Assembly: GCA_009763385.1 (NCBI GenBank)
Contig: CM019827.1
Coordinates: 109,395,204 to 109,459,203, forward strand
Length of the DNA: 64,000 nt
Origin: Coix lacryma-jobi var. lacryma-jobi
Lineage: Eukaryota > Streptophyta > Magnoliopsida > Poales > Poaceae
Direction: 5' to 3'
The notes under the pieces were generated by a model. That model was not told the DNA's origin, did no database searches, and saw only the letters and a list, made by a program, of their open reading frames with translations. The translations under genes and the position numbers were made by a program. Positions 24,009-34,662 of this stretch are shown here, in pieces; the stretch's first letter is position 1, and every line of letters begins with the position of its first letter.

Positions 24009-25532
24009 TTATGTTCTTGATTTAGGTACCCAAATGAGATTGGGTCCTAGGGGGTTAGTCACATAAGCTTTTGGCACCCAAACATTTCTCATAATTTCCC
24101 TCTTCTTGAGGGCACCAACATACTTAACGACAATCTTGCCGTCTTCTCCCCAACAACACAAGTAATCACATGTATAGCTTCTTGATATGGGCTTTTGTTG
24201 CTTGGGGGCCTCCACTTGCTTTTCCTTGTTGATCTTACCATTAGCAAGTGGAGCCTTAGGATTGGCAATCTTGTTGGCCTTGTTCATGAGGTCAAAAAGA
24301 GGAACCCCTTTGTTAAAGTTAACAAAGGGTACCCCCTTGACCATCTTCCTTCCATTGGCCTTGCCACCATACCTATTGTACCCAATCCCATCCTTGATGG
24401 ATGGATGTCTTGCGGTCTTGAGGATATCCTTTGGTTGTTCCATCTTGCACTTGCAACCATTCCTCAAGATCATGTTCAACCGTTGGATCTCTTTGCTCTT
24501 CTTCTCTAACTTAACAATGTTAGTTGCACAAGCATTGATATCAACTTTATAACATCTATTGCAACCATTACTTGTTGAAGCATTAGAGTTGTCGGAATCC
24601 TTAGGAGTAGTTGAAGAAGTACTACTCCAAAGAGTGTTGTAGCCTAGTTCAAGAGTTTGATATTTATCTTGAGAGCTTGTGAGGCTCTCTTGAACCAAGC
24701 TAATCTTACTCTTTAGATTAGCAATTGAGTCATTGCTCGTGGAACACTCCTTAGCCAACTTCTTGTTAGAGTCGTTAGCTAAATATAGTTCTATGGTCAA
24801 TTTCTCAACCTTCAACTTTTCCTCGGCAAGAGAGGCTTCCAATGCAAGGTTCTTTTCTCTCTCTTGAGAGATCAAGTCCCCTTGAAAAACAAGACTCTCA
24901 TTCCGACTTTCCAATTTACTAAGCAATTTTAATATTTTTGGTCCACCCTTTTTACCAAACTTTCTTATGATACTTAGTTCAAATTCATCCATGTCATCAT
25001 CACTAAATTCATCACTAGAACAAGTAGGAGAGTGAGGTAATACCTTCTCATCCTTAGCCATGAAGCAAGAATGAGTGACGTCATCCTCATCGTCGGTGAG
25101 GTCCTCGAACAAGCGTGATGATGTGGTCGAGGTAGTCATGTTGAGGAGGGGGCTTGGAGAAGAAGTCTTGTGTATGGCGATGTTGGCCGCTCCCTTCTCT
25201 TTCTCCTTGCCCTTGCTCTTCTCTTCATCACTTGAGTCATCTTCGGAGAACCAATCTTCACCAAGATGAGCTTCACCACCTCTTCTTCTTCTTTGGTTCT
25301 TGTCGTAACTCTTGCTAAACTTGTTCTTGTTCTTCTTTTGAGGACAATCAGTGATGAAATGATCGTCCGCACCACACTCATAACAAGTCCTCTTCTTTGA
25401 CTTCTTGAAGTATCCACCTTTGCCCTTCTTGTACATTTTCTTCTTCATGAATCTTCGGAAGTTCTTCACAAGGAGAGCAATCTCATCATCGGAATCATCG
25501 CTTTCATCACTTGATAAATCATGTTTGGCCTT
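24009..25532 (-). pseudogene. Element B gag, 3' part
   Basis: About 508 codons, the C-terminal part of gag downstream of the D insertion. It shows RRFMKKKMYKKGKGGYFKK, a CCHC knuckle CYECGADDHFITDC, an acidic Ser-rich stretch, and a long Glu/Lys/Leu-rich segment (about 24680-24930) likely to be a coiled coil. It ends with TAA at 24009-24011. The missing N-terminal part is at 37570-38517. Confidence 0.9.
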
Positions 25533-28433
25533 TGTAACATCCCAAAATTTGCATCAATTTGAAAATAGGCAATATGAATTAATTATGCATTTTATGTGTT
25601 GCATAGAACCTAGTTAATAAATTATTTACAAAAGCTAAAATTAATCCTAGGCCAAAGATCATGTTGATGCATACATGCTGGTGCATATTTTAAATTGTGA
25701 TGATTGGGATTTACTCAATTTTGGTTTGAATTCAAAAAGGATTTGAAATTTTCTTTTGAAATCAGTTTCGGGAAAATGGAAAACATTTCTTCTCCTCTCC
25801 CTCTCCCTTTCTCTCATTTTGGCCCGAGCCAGTCAGCCGGCCTGCTCCACTCTTCCTTCCCCGCCGGCCCAATTCTCCTTTTTCCCTCTCCTCCTTCACC
25901 CACGCGGCCCAGCCGCCGGCCCAGCTGGGCGTTTGCGCGCTGCGCGCTGCAGTCCCCCCCCCCCCGCGCTCACTGACGCCGCGCCCCCCCTTGTCAGTCC
26001 TCTCTCCCTCATCTCGCAGTCGACCCAGACTCGGGTCTGCGCCGAGTCCGACCGGGGCACGCGCCCTCGCTCGCCAAATCAGCCACCCCGACCCCCCTAA
26101 TAAGTTCCCAAGTACCCGCCGCCTCTCCCCATGCCAATAGATCGAGCCCTCGTGCCCTATTCCGCCGCAACCGAGAGCTCCGCCGTCGGAAAAATCCCCG
26201 CCGCCGTCCGCTGGTCACTTGGAGGCGTTTCAGCCGCTTTGAAGCCTCGCCAAAGCTTCGGGTCGATCTCGTGAACACGCTCGATCTCCCCTTTGCTAGT
26301 TTCGTCAATCTAATTACTCACCCGAGCTCGCCGTGGTTCACAGGAACCCCGCCGCCGCCTTTTCGAGCAATTCGCCAACACCGGACCTTCCCCGACGCTA
26401 TTTTCAAGCCAGGTGAGTTCATCATGATCTCCTGGTTCGATTGCACCCGTCCCCTAGCTCTCTACCGCTTCCTAGCAAAAATCCGAGCCGCGTCGCCGCG
26501 CTCCGGCCATGGCGCCGCCGCGTCCTCTCTCTGTTCCGGCGAGAGCGCCGCCACCCCTCCCAGATTTAATCTGGAGCGTCCATCTCAGATCGGGTGGCCA
26601 GGCACGCCCGATACCCCTTCGGTGTCACTTTTGTTAAAGAGTCCCTCATGTTTTCGGGCCTCAACCCGCGGTCCACAACGCACTGTGCGTTGAGTCTGTG
26701 CAATCTTCCATCTAAGCCCATGCGCTTTGTCCTAATTGAGGCGCAGTCCAACCGATTTGCAGTTTTGATTTAAATCAATTTAAATTCAAAATCAATTTCA
26801 GTTTATTTACAGTTTTGCCACCAGTTTCAAATGCGTATAACTTCTACGTTTTTAGTCCGATTTAGTCCGTTCAAGTTGCGTTAGATTTGTTTCGAAAAGA
26901 TCTATTTATCTGCATGAAAATCTATACTATTTTCAGTACTTAAAATTTGAGTTAGGTTTAATCTACTAACTAAGGTTTTGTAACTGGTTTAGCTCATAAC
27001 TTTCGCGTTATAATTCCGTTTTTCGTGATCTTCGCGTTTATGTGATCGTGAAGAATCGTAGTTTCTGTTTTCAAACTTTTTATATTATTTTCTTGCTGTT
27101 GGTGTAATGTTCTAATTATAGCTTGTTTGCTTTGCATGATTGTTGTCCCGATGATTGTGTGTTGATGTGGTAATCGAGTATAGACGGTGAGACATACGCT
27201 GGTGATCAGGAGCCCTTCTACGACAACCAAGAGCAACCAGAGTTCACTGAATCAGGCAAGTATAGCATGGGATCCTCCTTGATGTCCTAATAACCATAAA
27301 TCACTTTAAACATCATATGCATGTGTCTACCTTGATGCCTATTTAGACATATCCTAGTTGTTGATCTCGTGCCTTGTTAAACTTGGTATGCATTGGGTAG
27401 AACTATGCTAGTGCTCAAATTAAACTTTGATCATGTGAATCTGAACTTAATGATATATGCAACTTGGTAAAATTGGCTGTTATCGCAACATGGTTTAGGA
27501 TCTGCTATAAGGGATCACCCGGGACAACAGTGCAACCATGGGGGTTATATGGCTCTGACCTTAGCTCAGTATAAGGACCTTTTCTAGCTTGTTAGTGGAC
27601 ACCTGTATAGGCGCGTTGGATCTTGCCGAGACGGGTATAGTGCGGCTTCTGTCCACGTGAGTATAGGCTGCGTGTTATTGTGCCACCTGGAAGGAGGGCT
27701 CTACATCCCCTTGCCTTAAGAACTAGCGGCCCTAACTTGTTAGACGAACCTTTGAAAGGCTTTGCGTGTATCCTGCCCGCTCACCTCGGAAGTGTTATGG
27801 GAGTAATTAACCCGGGCATCTGGATATCACGACTCATCGGGTAAAGTGTACAACCTCTGCAGAGTGTAAAACTGATATATCAGCCGTGTTCACGGTTACG
27901 AGCGACCTGGAATTCTTATGGTATAGTTGTTGCTTTAATAATGTTTTAATGTGATATTGCTATCTCTTTCTATGGTTTCATATTCACATTGATCACATGT
28001 TTAATTGGGATGGTTATTATTGATGCTATCTAATGCTAAAATTGTACCAACTAAAAGCTACTGCAGTTTAACCAGTGTCAGCCTTTTTGAGCCTCATGAA
28101 CCCCATGTTACACTTGTTAAGTACGAGATGTACTTATGCTTGTTTATTTTCTTTCTACTTGGATAAAAATCCCGGATGGGTAACAGATTGCTATGGTAAC
28201 GACGACTTCCCTGAAGAGTTCTAGTCTTGCTGTCAACCAGTCATCTTCCCTGTGATGGAGCTACCGCGAGAGAGACTTTATTTATCCGCTGCTATGTAAA
28301 GACTTTGAATAATATTTGTTATGTAATAAACATATGTGATGGCACTTCTTAATTTGTGGCTTATGTGTGTGATTGATCTCTGGGCACACATGAGTTATTG
28401 CATTCAATTTTGTTCTTAAAATTGGGTGTGACA
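25533..28433 (+). repeat. Element D 5' LTR
   Basis: The 2901-bp LTR starts TGTAACATCCC and ends GGTGTGACA. A GC-rich, CpG-rich block spans about 25840-26560 and the rest is AT-rich. It contains a consensus 5' splice site, CAG|GTGAGT, at about 26410-26418. It is almost identical to 34663-37564. Confidence 0.95.
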
Positions 28434-28436
28434 AAT

Positions 28437-28448
28437 TGGTATCAGAGC
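28437..28448 (+). other. Element D primer-binding site
   Basis: TGGTATCAGAGC, complementary to the 3' end of initiator-methionine tRNA, lies three bases after the 5' LTR. Confidence 0.92.
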
Positions 28449-28626
28449 TATGTTGACTGTAGGACGCAAGCCTAGTTAGTTATGGTCGTTTTAGTGGTCC
28501 TTGCTTCTCAATTCTTGCTATTTATCTTAGCCTTGTTAATTTATCAAAACTATATGCTTCTCTTTACTTGCTCTATTACACAAATATATTGATTCTATTG
28601 TATCCGTCTCTTGGTCTACTCCATAG

Positions 28627-29484
28627 ATGGCTCGTCGTACCACCCGCAGGACCATCGGTGGACGCAGGAGGGCAGGCAACCCCGTTCCGCAAGCACCCCA
28701 GGAGCCAGAACCGCAGGAGGTAGCACCACAAGAGCCAGTACTGCAAGAACAAGCACCTCAAGAAGTGGAACCATAAGCGCCGGCACCACCAGTACAAGCT
28801 CCAGCTCAACAAGCACCAGCTCCACAAGCTCCAGTACCTCCCGCGCCAGTGCCCCCAGAAGTGCTGGAGGTTGAAGACGATGAAGAGCTCCCGGTGGGAT
28901 GGGACGTGGACTCCGGGTATCTCGTCGGAGCGCCCACAGCGGCCCAGAGTCCCACACATCACAAGCTGATGGGACTTTTTGATGCCTACTACCCCGACAA
29001 GAACATCATCGTACAGTACACCCACTGGAGGTACAGTCATCCCATGGATAGGACCTACTGGAAGGCAAGAGTGACTGTCGCCGTCCGAGAACCAGAAAGT
29101 GGCCTATACCTGCATGAGATGGTGATTGGCCACAGGGCTCGTCGGTCCACTCTAGCGTCAGCCTTGGAAGCCGTGGCAGTTGAAGCCTACAAAGCATTCC
29201 GGGGTCATCGCATTGAAGACATGAGGGATGATGCATACCGCTATCTGCCCTATTGGAACAGTGAGAATAAGGAGGCTATGGTAGAAGACCCCAATGCCAC
29301 TCCAACAGAGAAGGCCACACGAGATTTTCTCCTTGACAGGGAAAGGTCTAACGCGGACTTGGAAAAGGAAGTAATATCCCTGGGAAAAGATCTCAAAAGA
29401 TGCTATAGCACTATTGATGGGCTCTTGGAACTTCTCAATCAACCCCCTATGTACAAGAGGCTCCGCGAACTGCTCTACAAATAG
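28627..29484 (+). pseudogene. Element D ORF0-like frame upstream of gag (one nonsense codon)
   Basis: An ATG at 28627 opens a frame of about 285 codons, MARRTTRRTIGGRRRAG, followed by a Pro/Gln/Ala repeat region and then a folded-looking C-terminal half (VGWDVDSGYLVGAP, THWRYSHPMDRTYWKARV, EAVAVEAYKAFRGHR). The C-terminal 40 residues look helical or coiled coil (DRERSNADLEKEVISLGKDL). One TAA at about 28774, probably from CAA, interrupts the low-complexity part. An ORF of unknown function in this position is known from RIRE3/RIRE8-type chromoviruses. CCATAG directly before the ATG could act as a 3' splice site. Confidence 0.7.
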
Positions 29485-30167
29485 GCATAGGTCACCCTTC
29501 TATGTAATAAGACGATATTAGTAAGCGTTTTGTCGAGTCTAGTTAACTTTTGTGCTAGTGTGCTTCTTTATGTGTGAGTTGGATTATCATTATGCTTATG
29601 TGTGATTTGGTTCTTTGTAATGAGTGTTGAGATTTGTGGGCTTGTCCACAAATCTCCTAGTTAGACATAACGTTTATGAATAATAAGAGGGTTAGTTATA
29701 TCTTGTCCTATGCTGTTTTCTGGAGCAACCTGTGATCTTTTGGTTATATCTCAAGTTCTGATCGTGCAACATGGCTGAAAATTTTATGGTGGAAAATAGG
29801 CTCCTATATCTAACCAATGCCTCTGGAATCACTTCAATAGCTGTTATGGTTTGTGAGATATGGCTGTTTCAAGTTAGAGTTTCTGCGCAGTTTTGAGCTC
29901 TGGACAGATCTGTTTGTTCTCTGTTTTTGACTAACTTAACGACAGAATCTGGGAAAGGCACTTAAATAAAAGTTGTAGATAATTTCGTTATCTTTCCAAC
30001 CATGTAACACACGCCCTGTTTGGATTTCTGGAACTCCGAATATGACTGTTTTTCTGTACTGCTGTTACCGGATCTCGTCCAGAAATTTTCAGATCTCCTG
30101 TTTCCTCTCATATAAGTGATCTTTTCTTAAAAAGTTCGCTAATCTTGATCCCTGCTTGAAAACACAT
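29485..30167 (+). other. Element D leader between ORF0 and gag
   Basis: This 683-bp stretch is AT-rich and has no supported frame. It is ordinary internal untranslated sequence of the element. Confidence 0.6.
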
Positions 30168-33100
30168 ATGGCCGCCAGAGGAGGTGGAGTTGGAGGTGGA
30201 CGTGGACGTGGCCGTGGTCGTGGAGCACCTGTTAACCCACCACCACCACCCCCAGTTAACATTCAACAGTTGATGGGCATCCAAGCCCAATTTATGCAAA
30301 CCATGATGCAACATATGCAGAATCAGCCAGTTGGAGGAGCACCACTGATGCAAGTGAGGGACAAGAGGGGTGAGTTTTTAAAGGGTCACCCGCCAGTGTT
30401 CTCCCATGCCGCTGATCCCCTGGAGGCTGATGACTGGCTTCGTGCTATTGAACGCCAGCTTACCATCGCGCAATGCAATGACCAGGAGAAGGTGCTCTAT
30501 GCTTCTGGTCAGTTGCAAGGAGCTGCTCTGGATTGGTGGGAATCGTTTCAGTTCGGTCAAGCCAACGATGCTCCACCTGTCACCTTTGAGGAATTCAAGA
30601 CCAACTTCAAAGCGTACCATATCCCTGCTGGTCTGATTGAATTGAAGCAGGAAGAGTTTAGATCTCTGTGCCAAGGAGCCATGACCGTTGCTGAGTACCG
30701 TGACAAGTTTGCTCAATTGTCATGCTATGCTCCCGCTGATATTGCTCAGGATGCCGACAAGCAGCGTCACTTCCTCAAGGGTCTGAATGATGGACTGGCA
30801 CTGCAGTTAATGTCCAATGAGTATGCCAGTTACCAGACTCTAGTCAACCGTGCTATAGTGGTTGACAACAAGCGCAAGGAGATGGAGGCTAGAAAAAGGA
30901 AGCTCCAAGGTCAGTCCTCTGGTAGTAACAACCGCCCTCGTTCCAACTTCGCACCAGGCAATCAGCAGAGGTACCAGGGACCGACTACCCAGTGGAACCG
31001 CAACCAGGGACAGCAACGTCCTTCATACCAGCAGCAGGGTAATAATCAACGCCCCCAACAACAGCCTAACAATCAAGCTCAGCGCCAAGGTACCCCTGTT
31101 AGCACCCCCATGAAGAATAGTGCACCTAACACTCCCAACAAGTGTTTTGTCTGTGGTGATGCTGGTCACCTCTCCTACAACTGCCCTAAGAAGCAGAACC
31201 AACAGACTCCGCAGAACCAGAACAACAATCAAAGGGGACGACCGAATCCATCACCTAATTCAGGCAAGGTGAACCACGTGTCCGCAGAGACCGTGCAAGA
31301 GGCGCCAGAAATTATGCTTGGTACGTTCAATATCAGCTCCATCCCTGCTACAGTTCTTTTCGATTCTGGTGCATCGCATACTTTCATATCACATACATTT
31401 GTTAGAATGCATAACCTACCTGTTAGCCTCATGAAAACCCCCATAATGGTTACCTCACCGGGTGGAGGATTGCAAGCTACGCTTCAGTGTATGCCTATAG
31501 ATGTGTCCCTAGGGGGGGTAGATTTCTCAGTATCCCCAATTGTGCTGAGAACAGCTGGCATTGATTTGATACTGGGTATGGACTGGATGAAGAGGTGCAA
31601 GACGGATATACAGTGTCAAGATAAAGTTGTGACAGTTACCACAGCTAAAGGGGACAGAATCAGTGTGAAGGTAGTGCTACAACCAACACCGACTGCAACC
31701 GTGAACCAGATGAATGAAGAGGTTTTCCCGGAAGATCTAGTGGTGGACGAGTTCCCGGATGTGTTCCCCGATGACCTGCCAGGTATGCCACCCGATCGCG
31801 ACATTGAATTTATTATTGAACTTTTACCTGGAACTGCACCCATAGCTAAAAGACCATATAGAATGGGAGTACCTGAATTAGATGAACTTAAGAAACAAAT
31901 TAAAGAGTTACAAGAAAAAGGGTTTATTCGTCCTAGTTCATCACCTTGGGGAGCTCCTGTTATCTTTGTTGACAAGAAGGATGGTGGTCAACGGATGTGT
32001 GTTGACTATAGATCGCTTAATGAAGTTACCATCAAGAACAAGTATCCGTTGCCGAGGATTGATGATCTATTTGACCAGCTTAAAGGTGCATGTGTGTTCT
32101 CTAAGATTGATCTGCGTTCTGGTTACCATCAGTTGAAGATTCGAGCATCTGATATTCCAAAGACAGCTTTTACTACCAGGTATGGGTTGTATGAGTATAC
32201 AGTCATGTCCTTTGGATTGACCAATGCACCTGCCTACTTTATGTATTTGATGAACAAGGTGTTCATGGAATATCTCGACAAGTTCGTTGTTGTGTTTATT
32301 GATGATATTCTAGTATACTCTAAGAACAAGGAAGATCATGCTGAACATCTGAGGTTAGTACTACAAAAACTCAGAGAGCACAAGTTGTATGCCAAGCGCA
32401 GCAAGTGTGAATTTTGGTTGAAGGAAGTTTCTTTCCTTGGACATGTTATCTCTAATGGAGGCATTTCAGTAGATCCAGGCAAGGTTGAAGATGTGTTGAA
32501 TTGGAAACCACCAACAGATGTGACCGAGATTCGTAGTTTCCTTGGATTGGCTGGTTACTACAGAAGGTTCATTGAAGGATTCTCCAAGCTTGCTAAGCCA
32601 ATGACAGCTCTGCTAGAGAAGAATGCTAAGTTTATCTGGTCCGATAAATGTCAAGCTAACTTTGAAGAGTTGAAGAAACGTCTGACTACAGCTCCAGTAT
32701 TAATACTACCAGATCTAAGTAAGGACTTCTCTATTTACTGTGATGCATCTCGTCAAGGTTTGGGTTGTGTTCTTATGCAAGAAGGCAGAGTTGTAGCATA
32801 TGCATCGAGGCAGTTGAGAAAGCATGAGCTGAATTACCCCACACATGATCTAGAGTTGGCAGCTGTTGTCCATGCATTAAAAATTTGGAGACACTACTTA
32901 GTGGGTCACAAGACAGACATTTATACTGATCATAAGAGCTTGAAGTACATATTCACTCAGTCTGATCTGAATTTGAGACAGCGCAGATGGTTGGAATTGA
33001 TTAAGGATTATGATTTGGAAATACACTACCATCCCGGTAAGGCTAATGTAGTAGCAGATGCCTTAAGTAGAAAGAGCCATGCCAATGGAATCCGAATTGC

Positions 33101-34616
33101 TCCTATGTCAGAAGAACTGTGTGCTGAGTTTGCACATCTGAATCTGGGGATTGTGATCAATAAAATGGAATTGATACTTGAACCGGTATTGATGCAAGAG
33201 ATACGTAAGGGTCAAATGGCAGATGAGAAGTTGAAGCAGTTAGCCAATAACATTGTTCTTGGCAAAGCACCAGGTTTTCGATTAGATGATGAAGGTACGT
33301 TATGGCATGGGAAGAGGTTATGTGTGCCTGAAAACAAGGAGATACGTGAGACTATACTGCGAGAAGTGCATGAGTCAGCTTACTCCATTCATCCTGGAAG
33401 CACTAAGATGTACCTTGATCTGAAGAAAAAGTATTGGTGGGATGGACTGAAGCGAGATGTAGCCGAGTACGTCGCTCTGTGTGATACATGTCAGAGGGTA
33501 AAGGCAGAACATCAGAGACCCGCTGGTTTGTTACAACCGATGAAGATACCTGAATGGAAGTGGGAAGAAGTTAGTATGGACTTCATAGTTGGTTTACCTC
33601 GTACGCAGAGAGGATACGACTCCATATGGGTAATAGTTGATCGATTGACCAAAGTTGCTCACTTTATACCCGTCAAGACTACTTACGATGGGGCAAAGTT
33701 AGCAGAATTATACATGGAAAGAGTAGTCTGTCTACATGGAGTTCCAAGAAAGATCGTGTCCGATAGAGGATCGCAGTTTACGTCACATTTCTGGAAGGGT
33801 ATACATGAAGCTTTGGGTACAAGATTGAACTTCAGTACTGCTTATCATCCGCAGACTGATGGACAGACAGAAAGAACAAATCAGATTCTAGAAGACATGT
33901 TGAGAGCTTGTGCATTGCAGTATGGCACCAGTTGGGACAAGAATTTGTGTTATGCAGAGTTCTCATACAACAACAGCTATCAGGAGAGTCTAAAGATGGC
34001 ACCGTTTGAAGCTTTGTATGGAAGACCGTGTAGAACACCGTTGTTCTGGGATCAGACAGGTGAAAGTCAAGTGTTTGGACCTGATGTGTTGAGGAATGGC
34101 GAGGAACATGTCAGGATAATCAGAGATAACCTGAGAGCCGCTCAGTCTCGGCAAAAGAGTTATGCAAACAACCGTCGTCGAGATCTAACTTTTGCAGTAG
34201 GTGATTTTGTCTACCTAAAGGTGTCACCGATGAGAGGTGTGAAAAGGTTCAATAAGAAAGGAAAGCTAGCACCCAGGTATATTGGACCGTTCAAAATTCT
34301 TGAAAGACGTGGTGAAGTGGCGTATCAGTTAGAATTGCCTGAAAGCTTGTCAGGAGTGCATGATGTGTTTCATGTTTCTCAGTTGAAGAAGTGCCTGCGA
34401 GTGCCCAAAGAGCAGATACCGTTGGAAGAGCTCACGGTTAAGGAAGATTTGACTTATGATGAGTATCCGATAAAGATTTTGGAAACAGCTGAAAGAGTTA
34501 CCATGAGCAGAGTAATAAAGATGTGTAGGGTTCAGTGGAATCGGTATTCAGAAGCAGAGGCAACTTGGGAAAGAGAAGAGGATTTGAGAAAGTCTTACCC
34601 ACAGTTGTTTGAGTAA
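30168..34616 (+). CDS. Element D gag-pol polyprotein with C-terminal chromodomain
   Basis: A single uninterrupted frame of 1482 codons. The ATG at 30168 (MAARGGG) is chosen; the open frame extends four codons upstream without an ATG. Order by approximate residue: Gly/Arg-rich N terminus; gag core 70-260; CCHC knuckle CFVCGDAGHLSYNC near 325; aspartic protease FDSGASHTFIS near 398; RT with YRSLN, SFGLTNAPAYF and catalytic FIDDILVYS near 710; RNase H with YCDASRQGLG near 860; integrase zinc region HESAYSIHPG ... CDTCQRVK (1065-1110) and D-D-E core MDFIVGLP, SDRGSQFT, TDGQTERTNQ; GPF/Y motif (RYIGPF); chromodomain with VQWNRYSEAEATWE at the end. No frame break or missing catalytic residue is visible, so it could encode an active polyprotein. 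Confidence 0.96.
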   Translation: MAARGGGVGGGRGRGRGRGAPVNPPPPPPVNIQQLMGIQAQFMQTMMQHMQNQPVGGAPLMQVRDKRGEFLKGHPPVFSHAADPLEADDWLRAIERQLTIAQCNDQEKVLYASGQLQGAALDWWESFQFGQANDAPPVTFEEFKTNFKAYHIPAGLIELKQEEFRSLCQGAMTVAEYRDKFAQLSCYAPADIAQDADKQRHFLKGLNDGLALQLMSNEYASYQTLVNRAIVVDNKRKEMEARKRKLQGQSSGSNNRPRSNFAPGNQQRYQGPTTQWNRNQGQQRPSYQQQGNNQRPQQQPNNQAQRQGTPVSTPMKNSAPNTPNKCFVCGDAGHLSYNCPKKQNQQTPQNQNNNQRGRPNPSPNSGKVNHVSAETVQEAPEIMLGTFNISSIPATVLFDSGASHTFISHTFVRMHNLPVSLMKTPIMVTSPGGGLQATLQCMPIDVSLGGVDFSVSPIVLRTAGIDLILGMDWMKRCKTDIQCQDKVVTVTTAKGDRISVKVVLQPTPTATVNQMNEEVFPEDLVVDEFPDVFPDDLPGMPPDRDIEFIIELLPGTAPIAKRPYRMGVPELDELKKQIKELQEKGFIRPSSSPWGAPVIFVDKKDGGQRMCVDYRSLNEVTIKNKYPLPRIDDLFDQLKGACVFSKIDLRSGYHQLKIRASDIPKTAFTTRYGLYEYTVMSFGLTNAPAYFMYLMNKVFMEYLDKFVVVFIDDILVYSKNKEDHAEHLRLVLQKLREHKLYAKRSKCEFWLKEVSFLGHVISNGGISVDPGKVEDVLNWKPPTDVTEIRSFLGLAGYYRRFIEGFSKLAKPMTALLEKNAKFIWSDKCQANFEELKKRLTTAPVLILPDLSKDFSIYCDASRQGLGCVLMQEGRVVAYASRQLRKHELNYPTHDLELAAVVHALKIWRHYLVGHKTDIYTDHKSLKYIFTQSDLNLRQRRWLELIKDYDLEIHYHPGKANVVADALSRKSHANGIRIAPMSEELCAEFAHLNLGIVINKMELILEPVLMQEIRKGQMADEKLKQLANNIVLGKAPGFRLDDEGTLWHGKRLCVPENKEIRETILREVHESAYSIHPGSTKMYLDLKKKYWWDGLKRDVAEYVALCDTCQRVKAEHQRPAGLLQPMKIPEWKWEEVSMDFIVGLPRTQRGYDSIWVIVDRLTKVAHFIPVKTTYDGAKLAELYMERVVCLHGVPRKIVSDRGSQFTSHFWKGIHEALGTRLNFSTAYHPQTDGQTERTNQILEDMLRACALQYGTSWDKNLCYAEFSYNNSYQESLKMAPFEALYGRPCRTPLFWDQTGESQVFGPDVLRNGEEHVRIIRDNLRAAQSRQKSYANNRRRDLTFAVGDFVYLKVSPMRGVKRFNKKGKLAPRYIGPFKILERRGEVAYQLELPESLSGVHDVFHVSQLKKCLRVPKEQIPLEELTVKEDLTYDEYPIKILETAERVTMSRVIKMCRVQWNRYSEAEATWEREEDLRKSYPQLFE

Positions 34617-34648
34617 GCATCGCTGGAATCTCGAGGACGAGATTCTTT

Positions 34649-34660
34649 AAGGGGGGTAGA
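34649..34660 (+). other. Element D polypurine tract
   Basis: AAGGGGGGTAGA directly precedes the 3' LTR and would prime plus-strand synthesis. Confidence 0.85.
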
Positions 34661-34662
34661 AT

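Noticed and set aside
26271..26693. 140-codon frame repeated at 35402-35824
   Set aside because: It lies in the GC-rich part of D's two LTRs. Identity follows from recent insertion, and no protein family is recognisable.
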